A DNA stretch of 64,000 nucleotides, taken from positions 2,542,001-2,606,000 of the forward strand of contig JBHGNT010000022.1 of assembly GCA_043228905.1 (NCBI GenBank). Direction: 5' to 3'. Origin of the DNA: Azolla caroliniana (taxonomy: Eukaryota > Polypodiophyta). Below are positions 18,927-29,400 of the stretch, piece by piece; the first letter of the stretch is position 1, and every line of letters starts with the position of its first letter. The position numbers were made by a program, and so were the translations under genes. The notes beneath the pieces are model-generated. The model had not been told where the DNA came from, did no database searches, and was given only the letters and a program-made list of their open reading frames with translations.

Positions 18927-20597
18927 ATGTCTAGATCAACGCACAACCTGGTTACAGATCGAACTCGACGCCTTGCCGAAAGGCAAAGGAGACGCGAGGC
19001 CTTCCAGCAAGTGGCGCAGGAAATTAGAGCGGATCGCTCGTTTTCCAACGTAATCTAGAGAGTAGCGGAGGACTCCCACTGGTTACAGCAAACATCGCAC
19101 CCGGACGACGGCAGCAGCCTAAGCAGCCTCCAGGAAACCGAATCCCTTCTCCACGCGTTGGCAAACGGAGAAGGCGAAGCAGAGGCCTTTTCAGCATATG
19201 AATCGGACTCCGAAGGGGAATACAGCGTGCACACGAACTACCGTAGTAGCAACGAAACCCCGGGCGGACCGGAGGACGAAGGATCGGATACCTTACCGAC
19301 ACCGGAACCGGAACCGGAAGTGCTAACGCTGGAACCCCTGGTACCAGCAGAAGAAGAACGACCTCCGACACCAGAAATCGAGGAGGAGAGGTCTCCATCA
19401 CCAGCGGAAGAGAAACAACCGACACCGGAATCAAATCAGGAAAGACCACCGACACCGGAGAAAATTCCGGAACGAGCACCAACACTACCAGCCCGCGCAC
19501 CGATATTGGACGACGACATGGCGTTCCAGTACTCCAAGTATAGAGATGATCCGGACGCGGAAGCTCATGTGCACGCATTTGAACAGACATGGGAAGCCAA
19601 CCATGTGTCCCAGCGACTAACACCGGAGGAAGAAGAACGCTCTAAGATAGCAGAGTTTGGCGTCACATTGGAGGGACCGGCAGCAAGATGGCGCCGGACG
19701 CAGGACCCGTCTACCATCAACACCTTTGCAGATTTAAAAGCTAAATTCATGCATTTTTTTCAAAAGGAGGTGGACCAGACCGTAATGGTAGGCTTATTTT
19801 ATACTATCCGGCAAGAGGCAAGGGAGAGCATTCCCCAATTTGTCATCCGGTTTCAACGGATGCATAGTCAGCTTACCCGTGCACCCCTGGAGGAGGAATT
19901 ACGGACGATATTCCTAAACGCGCTCCGGGAACCCCTACGCACGGTTTGCACGGTAATCGATTTCAGTACAAGTACCATCGACCAGGTCATTGACCGGGTG
20001 AAAGAGATGGAAAAGACAAGCTACTGGCTCACACTGGGCGCACTTCAACGGGCGTTACCGTCTGATGAAGACCTCCGGTTTCGGCAAGCAATACAATGCA
20101 CAACCTGCTTGAATTCCGAACACTCGGCTCTAGAATGCACTATGAGGACGCAATGTGTAATCTGTCAGTCCAAGAGCCATACGACGGATAGGTGCGAGTA
20201 TAATCTGTTAACTCGGCAAGCACCGCCCGTCCGACAAATTGAGCCACGCAGCAGCCGGGACGAAGAAGACGAACGCTGGCGGCGAATGGACCGTGACCGA
20301 CCGGCACAGGATGTTCGGTATGGCGAGCGACGGGAAAATGAGGTCCGGTATGGCGAGCGACGGGAAAATAATGTCCGGTACGGCGAGCGACGGGAAAATG
20401 ATGTCCGGTACGATGATCGGCGAGATAACTATGACCGGCATGATCGGCACCAGGATTACAATAGACGATACGAACAGTACGACTGGGAGCACTCCCCCGG
20501 GTATCGTCAGCAACGGGAGGAATACGGCCGATATAACGGGCAACCCCGTCAAGAGTACCGTAATAAGAACAGCTTTAACAAAAAACGGCATTTTTAA
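18927..20597 (+). pseudogene. Gag of element B, one stop
   Basis: The start ATG 18927 is supported by alignment with residue 1 of the element A product (TDR.RRLAERQRRRE in both). The frame is broken by TAG 19056-19058 and is otherwise open for 479 codons from 19158. It has an acidic/Pro-rich N-terminal region (TPEPEPE repeats), a capsid-like domain (AFEQTWEANHVSQRL, KFMHFFQKEVDQTV, FVIRFQRMHSQ) and two CCHC zinc knuckles of the CX2CX4HX4C type (CTTCLNSEHSALEC and CVICQSKSHTTDRC). A tail follows with three RYGERREN repeats (20313-20410). Ends at TAA 20595-20597; pol continues in the same frame beyond that stop. Confidence 0.88.
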
Positions 20598-23500
20598 AAA
20601 GACGGCTACCCCCGGGACCCGGAACAAGGCGCTCCAAGTAGCCAACCGGTACAAAACCCCGCGCGTACCGTAGGACCTGCCCCAGGTACAACAGACAATG
20701 CCAAATCTAGCAATGCCCGGAAAGCCTACTACTACTACTGCAGACAGGAAGGCCATTATAGTAACCAATGCCCGGTGAAGAGCTATGAAAAACGACCGGC
20801 GGTAAATATGGTAGTCCCTGAGCTGGCAGACCTGCAGCAGGTGACCACAAGATCGAAGGGCATGGCCAAAGAATGGGAGACACAGGAGACCATCCGCAAA
20901 CAAGCAACAGAATGGGTAAAGAAAGCAAACGAGCAGAATGTCACAGACTTACAGCAGCAAAAGGAGAACACCGCAGGGCTTGCCGGCGGTAGTCACTCCG
21001 AGAACGAGACATGGCAGGCGTTGCAAGAATGCCAGATTACGTTACCACTAGGAAGACTCCTACAACTCGTGCCTAGATTCACGGAAGGACTAAAGACGGC
21101 CATGACGGCAGGAGAACCATCACCGGCACCGGTACTCTTCTCGAATCCGGAGGAGGGACCAACAGTGGTAGATACCAGCAGTCCAGTAATCACTGCCATT
21201 GTAAAAGGGAAAGAACTCCCCGGCACAGTTATAGACGGAGGCTCCGGGGTAAATGTAATAAGCCTCCGGACGTGTGAGGACCTAGGAATCCACGAGTGGG
21301 AGCCGTGTCCGTTCTGGTTGCGGATGGCCAATACAAGCTCAGTGCGGCCGACAGGATTAATACGGAAATTAGAAGTCACCGTCGGCGGGCATACATTTCA
21401 CATCTCGGCCGTAGTGCTACAATTACAGGCACAAGGCGCATACCCACTATTGCTGGGGCGGCCATGGTTGAAAACGGCACATATCAAACAGAATTGGCGA
21501 AAAAATATAATTACCTTCCGGCGAGGAAAAGCCAAGGTACGGGTACCAACACAGCCAAGGACGAGCACTCGCAAGGAATGTACACCGTTGAATGCGGAAT
21601 GCGTCAACATGCTCGAAGGGTTAGCGGACGAAGAAGAAGCTCAATACCTGCAGGAAAACCCGAAGATCATACCCCTCTTCGAAATTGACATTGCCGAAGC
21701 CGTAGCACCGTACTTACCGCAACCGGAAGAGGCAGAAGCAGAACCGGATAAAGACGCAATCCGGGAGTTACGGCAAGCGCAGGAAGCGTTGGAACGGGAA
21801 ATGGCCGTTTCACAGCGCGTGAAAGCATCGCAATTGGAAGAGGTGAATTTAGGCACCACGGACGAAGCAAAACCGGTGCACATCGCCAAGGAGATGAAGT
21901 CCGGAGACAAAACGGCGATGATAACACTTCTCACGGAATTTCGCGACGTATTCGCCTGGTCATACGAAGACATGCGAGGACTCAGTTATACCAGCATCAA
22001 GTGCACTTGAGCAAAGACGCAAAACCAGTGGCACAAAGACGGTACCGAATGAATCCCAATTATGCTGCCAAGGTCAAGGAAGAAATCGACAAACTGCTAA
22101 GAGTTGGCTTTATCCGTCCGGTAAAGAAAGCGACATGGCTGAGCCCGATCGTAGTCGTACCGAAGAAGAACGGAAAAATTCGAGTTTGCGTGGACTACCA
22201 GAAACTCAATGCGGCTACGGTAACGGATGCATTTCCACTTCCGTTTATAGATGGAGTGTTGGATGCCATCGCCGGCCATGAGGTCTATAGCTTCCTAGAC
22301 GGATTCAGCGGATATAATCAGATCCGGATGCACCCCAACGACCAAGAGAAAACGGCATTCGTCACCGAATGGGGGGTGTGTGTGGCCGTGGTGATGATGT
22401 TCGGACTCAAAACAGCACCGGCAACGTTTCAAAGAATCATCATGGAAATCTTTGGTGAATATATATTGGCTTTTATGCAGGTTTTCCTTGACGATTTCGC
22501 CGTCTATAGCTGGGAGGAGGACCATTTTCAGCATCTCCGTCTTTGTCTAGAAAAGTGTAGAGCGTACCGGCTAAGCTTGAATCCGGCAAAGTGTGTATTT
22601 GGCGTGTCCAGTGGAACTTTATTAGGACATATCGTAAGCCATGAAGGTATAGCAGTCGACCTGGACAAAGTGAAAGCCATATTAGAAGCACCAGCGCCGG
22701 CAACGGCAAAGGCATTGAGCCGGTTCTTAGGCCAGATCCGGTGGCACAGCCGGATGCTCCGATACTTGGCCGACCTGGCTACACCGTTGCATGCCGCCGT
22801 ACATCGGACACCATTCCAGTGGACCGATACTGAGGATAGGGCGTATAAGGTCCTCAAGGTACTATTATCGCAGGCACCGGTAGTACAACCTCCGGATTGG
22901 AGTAAAGAATTTCACGTGTTCGTGGACGCCTCTGACATCGCAATTGGAAGCGTACTGATGCAGCTTACGGAACCAAAGTGGTACCGGCCAGTGTACTATG
23001 CCAGCCGGAAGCTATCCCAAGCAGAACGGAACTACTCTACTACGGAACGGGAAGCTCTAGGAATGATCTACAGTGTGACAAAGTTTCGGCACTATTTATT
23101 AGGAAGGAAGTTTTCCTTCCATGTAGATCATTCAGCACTCCTTTACCTGGTGTCCAAGGCGTCACTCACCGGCAAATTGGCCTGGTGGACCTTACTGTTA
23201 CAGGAGTTCGAGTTTGAAATATTCCACTGACCCGGTATACAGCATGCCGTAGCATATTACTTAAGCCGATTGGAGTCCGGAGAGACAGGTGACGGAGTAC
23301 CGAATGAGTTTCCGGATGCGGAGCTGTTTCGAGTCACTACGGAGACGGCAGCAGATGAGACAGTAGCCCAGGAAGACAAGTGGCTCACAAATATGCACCA
23401 GTTTCTGAGCACAGGACTGCCTCCGGAAGAGCTGAACCGGGACGAACGGAAACGTCTGGCGGTACAAAGCCGACATTTCTGCTTACTGCAAGACACACTG

Positions 23501-24735
23501 TACCACAAGGGAGCTGACGACATATGGAGACGGGAGGTGCGCAGCGATGAAAAGGAACTGATACTGAGGGAAGCCCACTGCGGAGTTGCCGGAGGTCACT
23601 ATGCCGGAGATGCGACAGCTAGAAAAATATGGCAAAGTGGCCTATGGTGGCCAACGACATTAAGAGATGCGGTACGGTACGCAAAAGAATGTGACCTATG
23701 CCAGAGAATGGGCCAGCCAACGGAGCAGGCTCGTATGCCACACCAGCCGGTACTACCACTCGAGCCATTCCAAAAGTGGGGGCTGGACTTTGTAGGACCG
23801 TTCAAGCCACCGGCAATGAGAACGGGTAATCGGTACGTTATCGTTGCTACGGATTACTGCACGAAATGGGTGGAAGCCAAAGCTTTACGGGATAACACCG
23901 CTGCGTCAATGGCAAAGTTTCTATATGAGTACATCTGGTGCCGTTACGGATGCCCCATTGAATTGATAAGTGACCAAGGGGGGCACTTTCTCGGACAAGT
24001 GGTGGAAAGCCTAACGACCTTCTATGCCGTGGTCCACAAACGAAGCACACCTTACTATCCACAGGCGAACGGATTAGCGGAATCAACAAACAAGACGCTC
24101 CAGAACATCCTTCGGAAGATCGTCAACGAGAACCGAACGGATTGGGACACAAAGCTACATAGCGCGCTTTGGGCATACCGGACGGCATACAAAACGAGCA
24201 TCCGAACAACACCGTTCCGGTTGGCGTTCGGACTCGAGGCGGTCATGCCGGTAGAATTTCAAGTACCTAGCTTACGGATTCAGCTACGAGAACGGCTGAA
24301 CGAGAAGGAGTCGGAGACAATAAGGTTGACAGCGCTGTGTGAGCTGGAGGAACAACGGTTGGCTAGCATCCTACATTTAGAATTAGAGCAACGGCGACGG
24401 AAAGCATTCGTCGACCGGCACAGGAAAGGTAACGAAAAAATGTTCGCAATTGGCAAACCAGTGCTAGTATTCCAAACCCGGATGGGCAAGATGCCGGGTA
24501 AACTAAGGTTTAGATGGACTGGACCATATTGGCTAACACGGGAGTATAATGGGTCCTACCAGTTGGGGACACTTGCCGGCGAAGTGCTGGGCAAATGGGT
24601 AAATGGATTCCGGTTAAAGGCATATAGAGGACCGATGCCTAAGAACCCGTTTGAGCAAAGGACCGACGGCAACCACGAAGACGGCAGAGACGGCAAGACG
24701 GTAACCAGAGAGAATGTGGCCGGTAAGGGTCCGGG
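20598..24735 (+). pseudogene. Pol of element B (protease, reverse transcriptase, RNase H, integrase), 5' part
   Basis: Same frame as gag after its TAA. A third, incomplete zinc knuckle (YYCRQEGHYSNQC, near 20735) precedes the aspartic protease (GTVIDGGSGVNVIS near 21225; the usual DSG is DGG here). A small deletion near 21981 shifts the frame, and the reverse transcriptase continues at 22001 (VCVDYQKLN, FLDDFAVYS near 22486). RNase H ends in a TGA at 23228-23230 where element A has Arg. Integrase follows with zinc finger HCGVAGGHY...CDLCQR and DDE motifs DFVGPF, SDQGGHF, QANGLAES. The gene is cut by element E at 24735. Without E it would continue GKGPGGPTDM and stop at 30518. Non-functional. 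Confidence 0.9.
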
Positions 24736-24741
24736 TGTCAT

Positions 24742-24803
24742 AACTAGACTCGAACCCATAACCTTTTGTTACACGGGTCGAGACTTTACCATTAGGGTAT
24801 GAA
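24742..24803 (-). repeat. Antisense tRNA-like module at the start of the E LTR
   Basis: On the minus strand CCCTAATGGTAAAGTCTCG precedes GGGTTCGAGTCTAGT, an A-box/B-box-like pair. The same module recurs in the 3' LTR (30040-30101), in the solo LTR at 45047-45100, and in a different LTR family at 15312-15376 and 18101-18170. Confidence 0.6.
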
Positions 24804-24911
24804 TTGTAATTTGAAGGATATTATTTTCATTTAGGTTTTATTGGGAAATTGATGTATATTCCAGATTTCTCTGGAACATTCTAGAAACTTCAGGAGTATT
24901 CCTGAAGACAC

Positions 24912-24956
24912 TATAAAAGGAGGCGCAAGGCATTAGTTCGAACCAAATCGGTTCAA
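24912..24956 (+). promoter_or_regulatory. Core promoter and self-priming 5' end of element E
   Basis: TATAAAA at 24912-24918 places the start of transcription near 24940. The stretch AAATCGGTTCAA at 24945-24956 is the exact reverse complement of TTGAACCGATTT at 25201-25212, which lies two bases after the LTR. In self-primed elements (Tf1, sushi) the RNA 5' end pairs with the primer-binding site in exactly this way. Confidence 0.72.
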
Positions 24957-25025
24957 CGCCAGTCTTAAGCCTTCTAACTACTGTTGTATATCTTCCGTCA
25001 TATAATACATATATCTTTCGCATCA

Positions 25026-25067
<42 letters not shown>

Positions 25068-25200
25068 TCATTCCTTCTCTCAAAGTTCGACACCTCTCAT
25101 AGTACTAATCCTTCTCTGTCTTAGTACTATACCCCAACAATAGTACTAATCCTTCTTTTAGTACTAATTCCTTCTCTGCCTTAATAGAGTTCCTGACAGT

Positions 25201-25212
25201 TTGAACCGATTT
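25201..25212 (+). other. Primer-binding site of element E, predicted self-priming
   Basis: TTGAACCGATTT, perfectly complementary over 12 bases to 24945-24956. It occupies the position where a tRNA site would be, and no tRNA-like TGG motif is present. Confidence 0.72.
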
Positions 25213-25287
25213 CTGTCTACTAGTCTCCCTCTTCCTTCTGTCTCCCTCCTTTCCTACTAGTCTCTTATTTCCCTTTTCCTTCATCCC

Positions 25288-26457
25288 ATGGCCACCGTTA
25301 GCGCTGAAGAGTATCAATCCGTTTTCTCGGAATTTCAATGCTTGAAAGAGAAGTTTCATGCTTTGGAACAAGAAAATCAACGCTTGTTGGGGGATCTTCA
25401 GCAAATTTCCTTAGAAAAGCAGCAAACGCAACAACAGCATGGGGAACTTGCGTTACGTGTGCAACAACTCGAAGCAACCATCGTAGCAATGCAACAACAA
25501 GGGCACGGAGCACAAGGGATTCATAAAGAACCCAAGATTGGCCTTCCCACGAAGTTCGATGGAACGCGATCGCAGTTTAGAGGGTTCCTTAACCAGGTAC
25601 GGTTAGTTATTCAAATGCATCCGTCCCGATATCCCACCGATGCATCACGAGTGGGTTTAGTAGGCACGTTGTTAAATGGCTCAGCATTAGCATGGTTCGC
25701 TCCGCTACTAGAAAAGGAATCTCCAGTACTAAATAATTTTGAAGAATTCATAAGTGAGTTTAAAGCATGTTTTGGAGATACTGACAGCATAAGGACTGCA
25801 ATCAACAAAATCCGGCGATTACGCCAAGGTGACCGTCCAGCCTCCGCATATGCTGCAGATTTCCGCCTACTCGCCGCCGATATCCCCTGGGATGATCAAG
25901 CATTGATGGAGCAGTTCCGCTATGGTCTACGCAACGATGTCAAGGATTTACTCTTGACTTTCCCTGAAGAGCCAAAATCATTAACAGAAGCAATCAGTCG
26001 AGCGGTCAGATGTGACAACCGCCTCTTCGAGCGACGTTCGGAACGACAATTTCAGATGCCGAGGGCAAGATCCGAGCCTACCTATGCCTCAGTGGTAGCG
26101 AAACCTTTTCAAAGGGAGTCACATAATGCGCCTCCAGTAAGTACTCCAACTCCAATGGAAATTGACACTACACGTCGTCGTGGGCCGCTATCGGAGGAGG
26201 AAAAGCAACGACGCCGAACAAACCGATTATGCCTTTATTGCGGTGGACCAGGGCATATCGCGATAAACTGTCCCCATAGACCAAGAAGGCAGGTAAACCA
26301 AGTCATTGTTAGTTCTGACTATACTAAACCCGAGTCTATTTCAGTAGGAATCTCTGATAATCCTCATAGTCATAATAGTCCTAATAGTACTAATAGTCTG
26401 AATCTCGCAAACAAATTTGATGTCCTTAGCCAATTAGAAGAAGAGTTAAACGACTAA
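25288..26457 (+). CDS. Gag of chromovirus E
   Basis: 389 codons from ATG 25288 (context CCCATGGCC). Residues 1-75 form a coiled coil (LKEKFHALEQENQRLLG). Residues about 85-255 are the capsid-type gag domain, with LPTKFDGTRSQFRGFLNQV, LLNGSALAWFAPLLE, RLRQGDRPASAYAADFRLLA and CDNRLFERR. This is the pattern of vertebrate sushi/Mart-type and fungal chromovirus gag. One CCHC knuckle (CLYCGGPGHIAINC) lies near residue 315. The gene ends at TAA 26455-26457. Pol is in the -1 frame and overlaps by 28 nt, so Pol is probably made by frameshifting. Forms the particle that packages the RNA. Confidence 0.92.
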   Translation: MATVSAEEYQSVFSEFQCLKEKFHALEQENQRLLGDLQQISLEKQQTQQQHGELALRVQQLEATIVAMQQQGHGAQGIHKEPKIGLPTKFDGTRSQFRGFLNQVRLVIQMHPSRYPTDASRVGLVGTLLNGSALAWFAPLLEKESPVLNNFEEFISEFKACFGDTDSIRTAINKIRRLRQGDRPASAYAADFRLLAADIPWDDQALMEQFRYGLRNDVKDLLLTFPEEPKSLTEAISRAVRCDNRLFERRSERQFQMPRARSEPTYASVVAKPFQRESHNAPPVSTPTPMEIDTTRRRGPLSEEEKQRRRTNRLCLYCGGPGHIAINCPHRPRRQVNQVIVSSDYTKPESISVGISDNPHSHNSPNSTNSLNLANKFDVLSQLEEELND

Positions 26458-29400
26458 GTCCAGCCAAAATAGGAGCCGTTTGGTTGGACAGCCCTAGATC
26501 TGTGCAGCCCATTAGTGGTTCCATTCCCTCTAAGCAAGTTAGTGATGTGTTCGTAGCCCAAGTAGCAGTTAGTACTAAAAGTACCCCTCCAGTACATACC
26601 TTAGCCCTTCTAGATTCCGGAGCTAATTCTTGCTTCATGGATAGGAATTTTGCCCGAGCTCATCAGATATCTCTCAGAAAGCTCCCATGTCCAGCCTCAG
26701 TAATAGTCATTGATGGTCGTCCCATTGCTTCTGGTAATATCATAGAAGAGTCGGAACCCGTTAATATTGTCCTAGATAACTTAACATGTGTAGTATCATT
26801 TAATATTATTAGTATTCCAAAACATCCCATAGTTTTAGGATTACCATGGTTCGAGTTACATGACCCAGACATAGATTGGAGGACAAGGGAAATCCGGTTG
26901 CGACAAACCCAAGGATCTACCCAGAAGGTTGCAACCATTTCGCTACGTCAGTTGCGTGAGGAAGGGCGCAAGGAGGAAATGTTTCTCTTTGCAATATCAG
27001 TACAACCCTCCAGCACCACCAAAGAGGAGTCCACCGTTCAACTTCCCGAGAAGTATCGTCAGTATGCTGATGTGTTCGATAAAGTACAAGCCAACACACT
27101 TCCTCATCATCGGCCGTACGACTGCGCCATCGACTTACAACCGGGAAAAGAGCCGCCATGGGGGCCGATCTACAATTTGTCACCAACCGAGCTAGAAGTC
27201 CTTCGAGCCTATATAGAGGAGAATTTGGAGAACGGTTTCATTCGGCATTCGAAATCTCCAGCCGGCGCACCCATTTTCTTCTTCAAGAAAAAAGATGGCT
27301 CGCTTCGACTCGTTGTAGATTACCGTGGCTTGAATAAGGTCACAGTAAGAAATAGGTATGCTCTTCCCCTTATCTCAAGTCTTTTAGAACGGATCAACGG
27401 TGCCAGGTTCTTCACGAAGATAGACTTACGAGGAGCCTATAACCTCGTACGGATCCGACCAGGAGATGAATGGAAGACCGCGTTTCGCACCAGATATGGG
27501 CACTTCGAGTATACGGTCATGCCGTTCGGACTCACTAATGCGCCGGCAGTCTTCCAGCACATGGCGAATGATATATTTCGAGATCTCTTGGATGATTTTT
27601 TGATCATCTATTTGGATGATCTACTGGTTTATTCAAAGACCCAAGAAGAACATGATTCTCATGTACTATTAGTACTAAAACGACTTCGAGAACATGGTCT
27701 GTATGCAAAGTTAGAGAAATGTAGTTTCGGGTGCAACCAAGTGGAGTTTCTCGGCTATGTCATCTCCTCAGAAGGCATATCTATGGACCCAGCCAAGGTC
27801 AAAACGGTGATAGAATGGCACACTCCGCGTTCGGTGCGGGATGTGCAATGCTTCCTAGGCTTTGCAAATTTCTACCGGAAGTTCATACAAAATTACTCAA
27901 AAATTGTGCTGCCTCTCACACAGCTCACCAGGAAGGGACAATCATTCATTTGGTCTAAAGAGACGGACATGGCTTTCGAGAGTCTTAAGAAGGCATTTAC
28001 ATCAGCTCCAATTTTAGGTCATGTGGATCCGGAAAAACCATTCATTATCGAAGCTGATGCATCGGATTTCGCATTGGGGAGCATTCTGTCACAACAGGGT
28101 AACGACGAGAAGCTACATCCTGTGGCTTTCCACTCCCGTAAGTTTGACGCCGCCGAAATCAACTACGAAATTCATGATAAAGAGCTATTAGCAATAGTTG
28201 ATTCTTTTATGCAATGGAGGCATTTCCTGGAGGGATCTCCTCATCAGGTCACTGTATTCAGTGACCACAAGAACCTTGCCTACTTTCAAGATGCTCGTGT
28301 ACTGAATCGACGTCAAGCTCGGTGGGCCCACTTCCTCACACGCTTCGACTTCAAAATTACATATCGTCCGGGGAAGCACCAAGGGAAGGCAGATGCATTA
28401 TCACGGCGTTCGTATCTAACACCACGTCCCGGTGAGCCAGCTTTCGATAACCAGAAGCAAGTAATCTTGGGTCCAGCACGACTGCAAGCAGCACAGGTCT
28501 TTGACATGCCCGTGGATTCCGACATTACCAATACTATACGTGAGGACTTGAAGACTGACGCTTTCGCCCAAGCTATACTAGCACAAATTGACCCCTCTCG
28601 AGCGTCATGTTCACAATCACAATCACCAGGTACGGATTATCGGCAATTCAAATACTGTGATGGATTACTCTTCTTTAAAGAACTTTTGTATGTTCCTAAT
28701 GGTTCTTGCCGCCTTCGAGTAGTACAAAACTGCCATGAAACATATACAGCAGGACATTTTGGTAGTACTAAAACATTAGATTTAGTACAACGATCATTCT
28801 GGTGGCCCCGTATGCGACAATTTGTCGAAGATTTTGTTCGGACTTGCGATACATGCTGCAGAGCGAAAATGCCAAGACATCATCCATATGGTTTATTAGA
28901 ACCATTACCAATTCCGAGCAAGCCATGGCAATCCATTGCTCTTGACTTCATTACAGATCTTCCGGTCTCTAAGGGATTCAGTGCGATTCTCACAGTGGTG
29001 GATCGATATACGAAGATGGCTCATTTCTTACCATGTACTAAAGAAATATCTAGTGAAGACACCGCCGAAATTGTCATGCGGGAAGTATGTCGGCATCATG
29101 GACTCCCTGATAATATCATCAGCGATCGTGGACCCCAGTTTGTGTCAAAATTCTGGAAGCACCTTTTTAAAATGCTGAAGGTCACTTGTAACCTCTCCTC
29201 CGGCTACCACCCACAAACCGACGGTCAAGCCGAACGAACAAATCAAACACTGGAGCAGTATCTGCGGTGCTTTCTCAACTATCATCAGAATGACTGGGCA
29301 GATATTCTTCAGTTCGCCGAATTTGCCTATAATAACGCTATCCACGCATCGACTAAAGTCACGCCATTCTACGCTTATACGGGATATCATCCCCGGTGGT

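Larger units (their letters stand above)
24736..25198 (+). repeat. 5' LTR of chromovirus E
   Basis: 463 bp, TGTCATAACTAG to GTTCCTGACA. TATA box TATAAAA at 24912-24918. The predicted transcript start lies near 24940-24945. A (CT)n run is near 25028-25062, and AGTACT-containing direct repeats lie toward the end. The first 65 bases contain an antisense tRNA-like module (CTCGAACCC ... CCATTAGGG). Confidence 0.93.

Noticed and set aside
20208-20903. 231-codon minus-strand open frame over the gag of element B
   Set aside because: Repetitive IIFPSLAVPD-like units are the complement of the RYGERREN repeats; no independent coding signal.
24736-24803. True antisense tRNA gene at the start of the E LTR
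   Set aside because: A and B boxes resemble a tRNA, but acceptor and anticodon stems do not pair convincingly; kept as a tRNA-like module.
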